Part shown: positions 32,244 through 40,552 of the stretch, piece by piece
How positions within the stretch are numbered: position 1 is the stretch's first letter
How the letters are laid out: each line of letters starts with the position of its first letter
From: Streptomyces phaeochromogenes
Lineage (GTDB): Bacteria > Actinomycetota > Actinomycetes > Streptomycetales > Streptomycetaceae
Direction: 5' to 3'
Length of the DNA: 64,000 nucleotides
Assembly (NCBI RefSeq): GCF_001418655.1
Contig: NZ_LIQZ01000067.1
Location: 1-64,000 of the forward strand
Notes under the pieces: generated by a model
The model's input: the letters and a program-made list of their open reading frames with translations, nothing else
Database searches by the model: none
Told to the model about the DNA's origin: nothing
Made by a program: the position numbers and the translations under genes

Positions 32244-33254
32244 GTGCTGCGTATCCACTTCACGTCGGAGGATCTCGTCCGAACGCGGCTCGCCTGCCGC
32301 CCCGACCCCTTATGGGAGATCGCCGCCAGTCTGCACCGGTTGCAGTCCCAGCTCGGGCGCTGGGCCCATGCCGCCTGGTACCGCGACGCCCGCGCCGCCA
32401 TCTCCGCACAGCAACTGGGCTCCGTCGTACGGACGTTGCTGTTTCCGCTGTTCCCCCGAGCGACGTACTTCCCCGACTTCCTCACCCCGGCCGAGGCGGG
32501 CCATGGCCTGAAGAGCGGGCTGGACGCGATCCTCGATACACCGCCCGGCCGGGTCCGGCACGAGATCGGTCTGCTGGCACAGGTGAGGAAAGTGCCGACG
32601 GACATGTACCGCCTGGCCGACAAGGACATGCGCGGGGACCTGGTCGCGGCGCTGCGCAAGTACCACAACGCGGCCATCGCCCCCTACAGCGACCGTATGC
32701 AGGCCCGCGTCGACGCCGAGTGCGCCCGCCGGGGCCGCGATCTGCTGCTCGGCGGACCGGAAGGGCTGCTCGGGGGACTGGGTCCCGCCATGCGCTGGAG
32801 AGCCCCCGTCCTCGAAGTGGAGTACGTGGGCGGTGTCGATCGCGATCTGCACCTGGGTGGCCGCGGCCTGGTCCTGATCCCCTCGTACTTCTGCTGGCAG
32901 AAGCCGGTCTCCTTCGCCGACCCCGATCTGCCGCCCGTCCTGCTGTACCCGCTGGCATCAGGCGGTCCCATTCCCCAACAAAGCCCGGCCGAGGCGCCGT
33001 TGTCGGCGTTGCTCGGACGCACCCGCGCCGCGGTTCTGCTCGCGGTGACGTACGGCGCCACCAACTCGGAGATCGCTCGCGCGGTCTCGGTGTCCCCCGC
33101 CAACGCCAGCCACCACACCACGGTGCTGCGCGACTCGGGACTCATCGCCAGTCACCGCCACGCGAACACCGTCCTGCACACCCTCACCCCGCTGGGAGCG
33201 GCACTCCTCCGCCTTCCCGACCAGGACCGCCAGATCACGGCGCAGGACGGCTGA
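32244..33254 (+). CDS. Winged-helix regulator (ArsR/DUF5937-like)
   Basis: This 336-residue protein has a N-terminal effector-like region (LRIHFTSEDLVRTRLA, then long helices) and a C-terminal winged helix, from AAVLLAVTYGATNSEIARAV to NASHHTTVLRDSGLIASHRH. This matches actinobacterial ArsR-like regulators with DUF5937. The GTG at 32244 follows GGGGGG. Leucine 23 is a TTA codon (32310-32312), so it may need bldA; the amidase gene just upstream also has a TTA codon. It is followed by an ECF sigma factor gene with a 98-bp gap. The ligand is unknown. Confidence 0.8.
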   Translation: MLRIHFTSEDLVRTRLACRPDPLWEIAASLHRLQSQLGRWAHAAWYRDARAAISAQQLGSVVRTLLFPLFPRATYFPDFLTPAEAGHGLKSGLDAILDTPPGRVRHEIGLLAQVRKVPTDMYRLADKDMRGDLVAALRKYHNAAIAPYSDRMQARVDAECARRGRDLLLGGPEGLLGGLGPAMRWRAPVLEVEYVGGVDRDLHLGGRGLVLIPSYFCWQKPVSFADPDLPPVLLYPLASGGPIPQQSPAEAPLSALLGRTRAAVLLAVTYGATNSEIARAVSVSPANASHHTTVLRDSGLIASHRHANTVLHTLTPLGAALLRLPDQDRQITAQDG

Positions 33255-33352
33255 ATCCCGGAGTTCGGTTCTCCCGGGGCGGCCGTGACGCCACCGGGCC
33301 GTCCACAGTACGGTCGCACGCAGGACGGGAGACGCCGGAAGAGGAACACCCC

Positions 33353-34321
33353 ATGAGCCCGAACGCAGCTGACACCGCACGCCTGGAGGACGCGGTGCTC
33401 ACGCGTGCCGCGCAGGCGGGTGACGTCACTGCCCTGGGGCAGCTGCTCGAACGGCACCGGGCAGGCATGCGCGCGGTGGCACTGAGCATCCTGGGACCGG
33501 GGCCCGATGTCGACGACGTACTCCAGGACGCGGCCGTGACCGCGCTCCGGCGGGTGGGCGACGTCCGCGATCCGGCGGCCATCGGCGCATGGCTGCGGAT
33601 GATCGTGCGCAACGGGGCCCGTTCCCTGTTGCGGGGCTCCGTGGCCTTCCGGCCGATCGACGATCTGCACCTGCCCTCCACGGACGCCGGACCGGAGCGC
33701 CTGCTGGAGCACCATGCGATGCGGGACTGGATCTGGGAGGCCGTCGAAGAGCTTTCCCCCGCACTGCGACTGCCCCTGGTGCTGCGTCACTTCAGCACAG
33801 GGGTCACGTCCTACGAGCGGATAGCCGACGCGTGCGGAGTCCCGGTGGGCACGGTCCGCAGCCGGCTGAACCAGGGACGGGCCAAGCTCGCGACCGCCCT
33901 CGCCGCCACCGCCGACGCCCCGCACGGCGACACCGCGCGACGCACCCGCGCGAGCCGGGTCGAGGCGCGCGAGACCCTGGCCGCAGCCGAGAGCGGACGG
34001 TTCGGTGCGCTCCTGACAGAGCGCTGGTCGCCCGAGATCGCCCTGCTCAGGGGGAACGAACCGGTGGGTGACCGGAGCCTCCTCGTGCGCGGCATGGACG
34101 GCGACCTCGATGCCGGCGTACGGCAGCGCCTGGCCCATGCCGTGGCCGGCCGGTCCCTCGTCGTGTGGGAGATGGACCTCCTCGCCCCCGCCGACGATCC
34201 CGATCACTGCCCGCCCTCGGTGGCCTGGCTGATGACCCTGGACGACGCCGGCCGTCCGCACCGGCTGCGCCTCGTGCACCCCAGGCCGGTCCAGGCCCTC
34301 CAGGCGCTCGCTCCGATGTGA
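33353..34321 (+). CDS. ECF-type sigma factor with a C-terminal extension
   Basis: This 322-residue protein has region 2 (TRAAQAGDVTALGQLLERH, then VDDVLQDAAVTALRRVGD) and region 4 (LSPALRLPLVLRHF, with SYERIADACGVPVGTVRSRL as the helix-turn-helix), so it is an ECF sigma factor. The last 130 residues form an extra domain with alternating strands and helices that looks SnoaL/NTF2-like, the type that modulates activity in several ECF groups without an anti-sigma factor. No anti-sigma gene is adjacent. The ATG at 33353 follows GGAAGAGGA. The genes it controls are not known, but three hydrolase genes follow on the same strand. Confidence 0.87.
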   Translation: MSPNAADTARLEDAVLTRAAQAGDVTALGQLLERHRAGMRAVALSILGPGPDVDDVLQDAAVTALRRVGDVRDPAAIGAWLRMIVRNGARSLLRGSVAFRPIDDLHLPSTDAGPERLLEHHAMRDWIWEAVEELSPALRLPLVLRHFSTGVTSYERIADACGVPVGTVRSRLNQGRAKLATALAATADAPHGDTARRTRASRVEARETLAAAESGRFGALLTERWSPEIALLRGNEPVGDRSLLVRGMDGDLDAGVRQRLAHAVAGRSLVVWEMDLLAPADDPDHCPPSVAWLMTLDDAGRPHRLRLVHPRPVQALQALAPM

Positions 34322-34372
34322 CGGGCGTCACGTAGGCCGGGTCGAACTTCGTCCTCCCTCCGGCGTCCTGCC

Positions 34373-34387
34373 GGTGTCATCGACACC
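34373..34387. promoter_or_regulatory. Palindrome before the proline-iminopeptidase-like gene
   Basis: GGTGTC-ATC-GACACC is a perfect 6-bp inverted repeat ending 19 bp before the start codon of the following gene. It may be an operator, or a hairpin in the leader. Confidence 0.35.
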
Positions 34388-34406
34388 TGCCGGAAACGGA
34401 GACCCC

Positions 34407-35294
34407 ATGACCACCTCCTCACTGACCAACCCCCTGGACGCCGGAACGCACACCGTCGAGATCGACGGAGTCGTGCAGCGCTATCACGTCCACGGCACCG
34501 GACCGGTGTGCGTCGCGCACCCCGGCGGACCGGGCATCTTCTGGGAGTACCTGCGCATGCCCGCGCTGGAGCGGCACCTGACGATGGTCTACCCGGAGCC
34601 GGTCGGCACCGGCGCCTCCGGCACACTGCCTTCCCACCCGCACGGCTACACCCGGCCCCGCTACAGCCGGTTCCTCGGGGCGCTGATCGACCACCTCGGC
34701 GTGCCCGAGGTGCACCTCCTGGGGCACTCGCACGGCGGCTTCGTCGTCCAGTACCACGCCCTGAACCACCCGGAACGCATCGCCGGGGTGATCCTCTACG
34801 ACAGCGCCCCGCTGACCGGTCCCGAACATGGGGCCGAGGCCATGCGCCTGGTCCAGCTGTTCGCCGAGCGGCATGCGGACCACCCCGGACTCCCCGAGGT
34901 CCTCGCGGCCTTCCAGTCCATCCCCACGATCTCCGACGACGCACAGATGACAGCCGTCGCCAGGGGACTGCTCCCCTCGTACTTCGCCGACTACTGGGGC
35001 AGGGAGGAGGAGTTCGCCCCCCTGCGTGCCTCCGTGCGGGCCACGCACATCTCCGGGCTGGACGAGAACCTCGCCCCGCACGTCATCGACGACCGTGCGG
35101 ACCTCGGCTCGCTCACCGTGCCCGCCCTCGTCGTCGTCGGCCGCCACGACGTCATCTGCGGGGTGCGGTGGGCCGAGGAACTGCACGCCCTGATCCCTCG
35201 ATCGGAACTGCTGATCCTGGAGAACAGCGGGCACTTCGGTCACATCGAGGAACCGGAGGCCTTCTCACGGGCAGTCACACGCTTCGTGAACTAG
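34407..35294 (+). CDS. Alpha/beta hydrolase (proline iminopeptidase-like)
   Basis: This 295-residue cytoplasmic enzyme has the alpha/beta-hydrolase fold. The oxyanion segment is VAHPGGPGIFWEYL, resembling proline iminopeptidases, the nucleophile elbow is GHSHGG, an aspartate is in VVVGRHDVICGV, and the histidine is in NSGHFGHIEEP. The catalytic set is complete. The substrate may be a peptide or a small ester. The ATG at 34407 has a GGAG ribosome site. The gene follows the ECF sigma gene with an 85-bp gap containing a palindrome, so it has its own promoter. Confidence 0.87.
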   Translation: MTTSSLTNPLDAGTHTVEIDGVVQRYHVHGTGPVCVAHPGGPGIFWEYLRMPALERHLTMVYPEPVGTGASGTLPSHPHGYTRPRYSRFLGALIDHLGVPEVHLLGHSHGGFVVQYHALNHPERIAGVILYDSAPLTGPEHGAEAMRLVQLFAERHADHPGLPEVLAAFQSIPTISDDAQMTAVARGLLPSYFADYWGREEEFAPLRASVRATHISGLDENLAPHVIDDRADLGSLTVPALVVVGRHDVICGVRWAEELHALIPRSELLILENSGHFGHIEEPEAFSRAVTRFVN

Positions 35295-35375
35295 GCCATT
35301 TGGCAGAAGCCCGTGCGGACGGTCCGACCTAGTTTGTACCTGCCCGGAAGCTTCCGACGAACAAGGAGCAATCGC

Positions 35376-36065
35376 ATGAGCACCGTGAAGAACATCGTTC
35401 TCGTACATGGAGGATTCGTCGACGGCTCGGGCTGGCAGGCGGTGTACCGCCTTCTCACCCGCGACGGCTTCAACGTCAGCGTCGTGCAGAACCCGACCCA
35501 CTCCCTCGAAGGCGACGTGGCGGTCACCCACCAGGTCCTCGACTCGCAGGACGGGCCGTCCGTGCTCGTCGGCCACTCCTACGGAGGGGCTGTGATCACC
35601 GAGGCCGGCCGGCACGACGGTGTGGCCGCGCTCGTCTACATCGCGGCCTTCGCACCGGACAAGGACGAGTCGGTCGGCACCCTGATCGCGGACCCGGCTC
35701 CCGGCGCGCCCGTTCCGCCGATCCTGCCGCCCCAGGACGGCTTCCTCTTCCTGGACCGCGAGAAGTTCGCCGCGTCGTTCGCGGGCGACGTGCCGCCCGA
35801 GGACGCGCAGTTCATGGCCGACTCGCAGGTTCCCTGGGGCCTGGGAGCCCTCAACGGAACGGTCACGGAAGCCGCCTGGCGTGCCAAGCCGAGCTGGTAT
35901 CTCGTCGCGACCGACGACCGCATGATCCCGCCGCCGGCGCAGCGTGCGATGGCCGAGCGAACCGGAGCCACCGTCGGCGAGGTCGCCGGCAGCCACGCCA
36001 TCTACGTCTCCCAGCCGGAAGCCGTGGCGGAGCTGATCAAGCAGGCCGCCGCCCACCAGGCGTAA
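35376..36065 (+). CDS. Cytoplasmic alpha/beta hydrolase
   Basis: This 229-residue protein is an alpha/beta hydrolase without a signal peptide, close in sequence to the next gene. It starts with NIVLVHGGFVDGSGWQ; the nucleophile elbow is GHSYGG, the acid lies in TDDRMIPP, and the histidine is in AGSHAIYVSQPEAV. It resembles the pyrethroid/signal-type hydrolases annotated as alpha/beta fold. The ATG at 35376 has AAGGAG upstream. It is the first of a tandem pair; the second copy is exported. Confidence 0.88.
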   Translation: MSTVKNIVLVHGGFVDGSGWQAVYRLLTRDGFNVSVVQNPTHSLEGDVAVTHQVLDSQDGPSVLVGHSYGGAVITEAGRHDGVAALVYIAAFAPDKDESVGTLIADPAPGAPVPPILPPQDGFLFLDREKFAASFAGDVPPEDAQFMADSQVPWGLGALNGTVTEAAWRAKPSWYLVATDDRMIPPPAQRAMAERTGATVGEVAGSHAIYVSQPEAVAELIKQAAAHQA

Positions 36066-36167
36066 CCCCCGCACGGGACGGCCCGCCGCAACGAGCGAGA
36101 GCTCTCACGAATCCCGACGGGATTTCGTGCCACCAGAGATGCCGGCAGAAAGCAGAGAACCGAGAAC

Positions 36168-37007
36168 ATGCGCAAGAAGGTCGTACGTCGAGGAATAGTC
36201 GCCGCGGGCACCGCGGGTGCCGCGGCGGCTGTCCTCCTGACAACGTCGGCGTCAGCGGCGCCGACGGCCACCCCGAAGGACCCTGCCAAGCCGACGGTGG
36301 TGCTCGTGCACGGCGGCTTCGCCGACGCGTCCGCGAGCTGGAACGACGTGATCAAGCAGCTCCAGAAGGAGGGCTATCCGGTCGTCGCCCCCGCCAACCC
36401 GCTGCGTGGACTGCCGACCGACGCGCCCTACCTGGCGAGCGTCCTCAAGTCCGTCAAGGGGCCGGTCATCCTGGCCGGCCACTCCTACGGCGGCGCGGTG
36501 ATCACCAACGCCGCGGCCGGCAACCCCAACGTCAAGGCGCTCGTCTTCGTCGCCGCGTTCGTGCCCGACAAGGGCGAGCAGGTCGGCGAACTCCTCGGCA
36601 AGTACCCGGGCAGCGAGATCCCCGACGCGGTCGACCCCGTGCCCTTCCCGAACCAGGACGGCAGCACCGGGTCGGACCTCTACCTCAAGGCCGACAAGTT
36701 CCGCAGCGCCTTCGCCGGAGACCTTCCGGTGTCGGTCACCAACGTCATGCACGCCGCCCAGAGGCCGTTCAGCGCGTCGTCCCTGACCGATGTCACCCAG
36801 GATGCCGCCTGGCACACCATTCCCTCCTGGGGTCTGGTCGCGACCTCCGACAAGGCCATTCCGCCGGCACTGCAGCGCTTCGAGTACCAGCGCGCCCACG
36901 CCCGTGGCACGGTCGAGGTCCGGGGCGCCTCCCACTCCGTCATGATCAGCCACCCGGAAGCCGTCACCAAGCTCATCGAGCGGGCCGACCGCGGCACGCG
37001 CCGATAG
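36168..37007 (+). CDS. Exported alpha/beta hydrolase, paralogue of the previous gene
   Basis: This 279-residue protein has a signal peptide (VVRRGIVAAGTAGAAAAVLL, then TTSASA-APT) and a mature domain highly similar to the 229-residue neighbour: VVLVHGGFADASASWN, GHSYGGAVITNAAAG, KAIPPALQRF and RGASHSVMISHPEAV. The serine, aspartate-region and histidine are all present. The upstream gene is the cytoplasmic version, so this pair looks like a duplication in which one copy has gained or lost an export signal. A bidirectional terminator follows its stop. Confidence 0.9.
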   Translation: MRKKVVRRGIVAAGTAGAAAAVLLTTSASAAPTATPKDPAKPTVVLVHGGFADASASWNDVIKQLQKEGYPVVAPANPLRGLPTDAPYLASVLKSVKGPVILAGHSYGGAVITNAAAGNPNVKALVFVAAFVPDKGEQVGELLGKYPGSEIPDAVDPVPFPNQDGSTGSDLYLKADKFRSAFAGDLPVSVTNVMHAAQRPFSASSLTDVTQDAAWHTIPSWGLVATSDKAIPPALQRFEYQRAHARGTVEVRGASHSVMISHPEAVTKLIERADRGTRR

Positions 37008-37025
37008 ACAGTCACCACCGAGTGG

Positions 37026-37057
37026 CGGCCCGCCTGTTCCCCTCCGCAGGCGGGCCG
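37026..37057. terminator. Bidirectional terminator between convergent genes
   Basis: CGGCCCGCCTG (37026-37036) and CAGGCGGGCCG (37047-37057) form a perfect 11-bp stem with a 10-nt loop between the exported hydrolase and the LuxR-type gene, which converge here. Confidence 0.75.
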
Positions 37058-37072
37058 TCCGGCGACGAGCAG

Positions 37073-39946
37073 TCACGGAGTCGAAGGCGTGCTGTCTTCA
37101 AGCGCAGGCGGCGAAGTCGACCGGGTCAGGCCCGTCAGAGCGTCGCGCAGTCCGGCGCGCGAGGTGACGTTCAACTTGCGGAAGACACTGCGCAGATGGG
37201 CGGCCACGGTTCGGGGAGACAGGAAAAGCCGCGCGGCTATCTGCTTGTTGGTCAGCCCGGTGGCGGCCAGTTGCGCCACCTGCCGTTCCTGCGGGGTCAG
37301 TTGGGAGGGCGGGGCCGTGCCGGGTATGACCGTCCTGATGGGGATGCCGCTCGCCCGCAGCTCGTTGCCCGCTCGCGCGCTCCAGGGAGCGGCTCCCAGG
37401 CGTTCGAACGTGCGAAGAGCGGCTTCGAGGTGCACGCGGGCCTCGACGCCCGCCTTGGCCCGGCGCAGCCTTTCCCCGTACGCCAGACAGATCCGGGCCC
37501 AGTCGAACGGCCATCGCTCGGCGCCGGGCGTGGCGATGGCGGCCTCGAACAGTTCATGGTCCACGAAGTCCGGGGTGGCGATCGCCTCGGCGGCATCCGT
37601 CAGCATGGCCAGGCGCGGCGAGATCGACGGGATGTCGGTCTTTCTGACCGCCGCGACGTGCGAGGCCGCTTCGGAGTGGCGGCCGGAGTGGGCGGCGGCC
37701 TCGGTGAAGTCCAGCAGGAGCCACAGGGCATGCGGCATGTGCGGCGGCAGTTGCCCGGGGGTGCCCACTTCGCCCAGGAAGCGGTAGGCGGCATCGAAGT
37801 CCGCGCTGCCGAGCGCCGACAGCGCCCGGATGTGGGAGGCGTAGACGCGGAGCATGCCCAGGCCCCGCGGGTTCCCCCAGGAGATGAGGCGGTCCGCGAC
37901 CTGTCGTGCGGTGGTGCTGTCTCCTTGTGCGGCGGCCACCAGCCCTTGCAGGAACCGGGCAGTGCATCCCAGCACACGGTAGTTGTAGGTCGCGCACCAC
38001 CCGAGACCTTCGTCCGTGGTCCTGCGGAGTTCGTCCCACTGTCCGCTGGTGTACGCGTCGTTCGCCAGGAGGAAGAGCGCCTCGATCGCCGAGGTGATGG
38101 CGCCGCCGTTCCGGCCGTCGTCGATGACGCGCCGCAACGCGCTGCGGCAGCCCGGCAGTCGGTCGACATACGTGGCGGAGACGGCGGCCCGGACGATGCG
38201 CGTGGGGTCGGTCTCCTGGTGCAGGCCGGAGATGAGCCCGTCGAGACCGTCCAGTACGGACAGTGCCGCGTGGGCCGGATCGCCGAAGGCGCCCCGCATC
38301 ACCGTCAGCAGGGGATCCGAGGAGCACGGCCGGCATCGCGCGACGGCACGGTCGAAGGCGCGCCACAGATCGGGCCGTCCGCCGAAGAAGCACACCCCCA
38401 GCAGGGCGTGCAGCGCCTCGCGGAGGACGGTGTCGTCCGCCCCGTCGGGCAGGTCGCGGTGGTCGACGGCGCCGACGAGAAGCCGGTGGGCGGTGTCCAC
38501 GTCGCCCTCGCCGTTGAGGAGTTGGCTGGCCGCGGCGACGGCGGCGGCCAGGGAGTCGGCGCCGACCGGATCGGCGCGGCCGGCCCGGTCCAGCAGCGCG
38601 CGTACGTTGCGGAGGTCGCCGGTGATGTTGGCGCCCAGGTAGGCCGCCTCGGCCAGCCTTCGACCCTTGGCCGTCCCCGTGCTGCTCAGCTCCGAGGCGC
38701 GCAGCAGGGTGGTGACGGCACCGACGGCGTCACCGCGGTGCAGGGTGCTGTAGGCCACCTGGTGCAGGAGGGCGGCCACCTGGTCGTCGGGGCCCACGGC
38801 CGCTTCGGCGAGATGCCGGGCCCGGCGTTCGGATCCTTCCGGGAGTTCCGCGGCCAGCGCCAGATGTCCCCACCGGCGTTCCGCGCTGGTCGACAGATCC
38901 ATGACCGCGGACCGGGTGAGCGGATGCCGGAAGACCAGCCGGCCCGTCAGGGTGTCGACCTGCACGAGCCCGTTCCTCTCGGCAGGACACAGTTCCGTCA
39001 GACCGTCCGGGTCGCCCATGGCCTGCCGGAGGATGTGCAGCTCGCCCGAGCCGTCCAGCACGGCGAGCAGAAGCAGTTTCCGGGTGGCGTCCGGGAGCGC
39101 ACCGACCCGCGTGGAGAAGATCCTCTTGAGACGCTCGGTCAACGGCAGCACCGTCGGCAGCGTTCCTCGCTCCGACTGCTGTGCGTCGTTGAGCGAGACG
39201 GGCAACTCCAGCAGCGCCAGCGGATTTCCCCGGGCTTCCGCGACAAGACGCCGGCGGACCCTGGCCGCCATGGCCGGAAACCGCTCGGTCACCAACTCGT
39301 TCGCCGATACGTCGTCCAGGGGCTGAACCTCGTACGCAGGTATCCCCGTGCTGCTCAGGAACGACTCGTCGCCGGTCCGGGACGCGGCCAGCAGAGCGAT
39401 GGAGCCGGTGGGAATGTAGCGGGCGACCGCACTCAGAATCGCGGCGCTCGGGCGGTCCACCCAGGCCACGTCATCGATGACGAGAGCAAGAGGACTGCTC
39501 TCGGAGGCGGCCCGGGACAGGAGGATGTGCACGGCGTTGGTGACGGCCGGCAGTTCGGTCGGCCGCCCCTCGGACAGCCCCAGGACCACTTGCAGCGTTT
39601 CCGCCTGCCGCGCGGGCAGGGCGGCGATCTCTCCGGCCAATGGCTGCAATATCTGGTTCAGTGCCGAGAAACTGACACCCTCCTCGAACTGGGAGCCGAC
39701 GACACGCAGTACGCGGAAGCCGGATTCGGAAGCGCGCAGTGCCGCGGCTTCCAGCAGCGCGCTTTTGCCTACTCCGGCCTCTCCGGTCAGCAACAGCGCG
39801 GTACCCCTCGCGATCGCGGTGCCGAAGAGCCCGTCGATGATCGCCATTTCCGCTGACCGTCCGATGAGGCGACCGACCGAGTTCACACAGGAATTGCCAG
39901 TGCGATTCCTGTCGCCTTCCGGGACAGGCGGTGAAGGGGGTGCCAT
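37073..39946 (-). CDS. LAL-type (large ATP-binding) LuxR regulator
   Basis: This 957-residue protein has the LAL architecture: an N-terminal P-loop NTPase domain (Walker A GEAGVGKS at 55-62, Walker B LALVIDDVAWVDRPSA), a long helical region with TPR-like repeats, and a C-terminal LuxR-type DNA-binding domain (LTPQERQVAQLAATGLTNKQ, then SPRTVAAHLRSVFRKLNV). Such proteins are often pathway-specific activators in Streptomyces. The ATG at 39946 follows GGGAGGC. It is transcribed away from the MMPL operon, from which it is separated by a strong hairpin. Its targets are unknown. Confidence 0.93.
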   Translation of the reverse strand: MAPPSPPVPEGDRNRTGNSCVNSVGRLIGRSAEMAIIDGLFGTAIARGTALLLTGEAGVGKSALLEAAALRASESGFRVLRVVGSQFEEGVSFSALNQILQPLAGEIAALPARQAETLQVVLGLSEGRPTELPAVTNAVHILLSRAASESSPLALVIDDVAWVDRPSAAILSAVARYIPTGSIALLAASRTGDESFLSSTGIPAYEVQPLDDVSANELVTERFPAMAARVRRRLVAEARGNPLALLELPVSLNDAQQSERGTLPTVLPLTERLKRIFSTRVGALPDATRKLLLLAVLDGSGELHILRQAMGDPDGLTELCPAERNGLVQVDTLTGRLVFRHPLTRSAVMDLSTSAERRWGHLALAAELPEGSERRARHLAEAAVGPDDQVAALLHQVAYSTLHRGDAVGAVTTLLRASELSSTGTAKGRRLAEAAYLGANITGDLRNVRALLDRAGRADPVGADSLAAAVAAASQLLNGEGDVDTAHRLLVGAVDHRDLPDGADDTVLREALHALLGVCFFGGRPDLWRAFDRAVARCRPCSSDPLLTVMRGAFGDPAHAALSVLDGLDGLISGLHQETDPTRIVRAAVSATYVDRLPGCRSALRRVIDDGRNGGAITSAIEALFLLANDAYTSGQWDELRRTTDEGLGWCATYNYRVLGCTARFLQGLVAAAQGDSTTARQVADRLISWGNPRGLGMLRVYASHIRALSALGSADFDAAYRFLGEVGTPGQLPPHMPHALWLLLDFTEAAAHSGRHSEAASHVAAVRKTDIPSISPRLAMLTDAAEAIATPDFVDHELFEAAIATPGAERWPFDWARICLAYGERLRRAKAGVEARVHLEAALRTFERLGAAPWSARAGNELRASGIPIRTVIPGTAPPSQLTPQERQVAQLAATGLTNKQIAARLFLSPRTVAAHLRSVFRKLNVTSRAGLRDALTGLTRSTSPPALEDSTPSTP

Positions 39947-39976
39947 GAAGCCTCCCGTGATGGTCGGGCACGGTCT

Positions 39977-40028
39977 CCCGCTTCGGCGGCATTCGTCTCC
40001 GTTCGGGAGGCGTTGCCGCCGAAGCGGG
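39977..40028 (-). terminator. Long hairpin terminator after the MMPL/lipoprotein operon
   Basis: CCCGCTTCGGCGGCA (39977-39991) and TGCCGCCGAAGCGGG (40014-40028) form a perfect 15-bp stem; the inner bases add about seven further pairs around a small loop. It lies 15 bp after the lipoprotein stop and ahead of the LAL gene on the same strand. It isolates the two units. Confidence 0.8.
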
Positions 40029-40042
40029 AGGGAAGTGAGTTC

Positions 40043-40552
40043 TCAGCCGGCCGCCGGAGGCGACGGAAGGCCCCACTGCGAGAAGTCCGTCTGGCCGTTA
40101 CCGCTCTTCGTCAGGAGGTCCTTCTTGCCGGACGTCCAGGCAATCGCGATCTTCTCGCCACTCGAAATTTCGACGGTGCCCTTCACGCGGTCCTTGTTGT
40201 CCTCGACGCATTTGAGGAGGATCGACTTCTGCTGAAGAAGGCCCTCGCACGCCTGCCGCTTCTGACCGTCCGCGGACTGAAAGGCGAGCATGACCTTTTT
40301 CTTCTGGACGATCATCGCGACCTTGTCGACGTCGGATTCTCCGAGCCATCCGCCCTCAAGGCTGTCCGTCTGGCCGCTTGCGCCGGCCTTGCTCGGAGTT
40401 GCGGGGGTGCTCGGGACTTCCTGGACCGCGCTCGTCTCCGGCGTCGACGGCTTTTCGTTCGACGCGTCGTCGGTGGAATCGTCGCTCTGGCAGCCGGTCA
40501 GCAGGACGACACCGACTCCGGCGGCAACGCCGATCTTCATGAGGTTACGCAT
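40043..40552 (-). CDS. Lipoprotein encoded with the MMPL exporter
   Basis: This 169-residue protein has a lipoprotein signal: MRNLMKIGVAAGVGVVLLTG followed by cysteine 21 (lipobox LLTGC), so it is anchored outside the membrane. A Ser/Thr/Pro-rich linker leads to a globular part that contains WLGESDVDKVAMIVQKKKVM, a pair of cysteines (QACEGLLQQ, LLKCVEDN) and no recognised domain. The gene overlaps the MMPL stop by 8 bp, so the two are coupled. It may help the transporter as an accessory factor. Confidence 0.8.
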   Translation of the reverse strand: MRNLMKIGVAAGVGVVLLTGCQSDDSTDDASNEKPSTPETSAVQEVPSTPATPSKAGASGQTDSLEGGWLGESDVDKVAMIVQKKKVMLAFQSADGQKRQACEGLLQQKSILLKCVEDNKDRVKGTVEISSGEKIAIAWTSGKKDLLTKSGNGQTDFSQWGLPSPPAAG

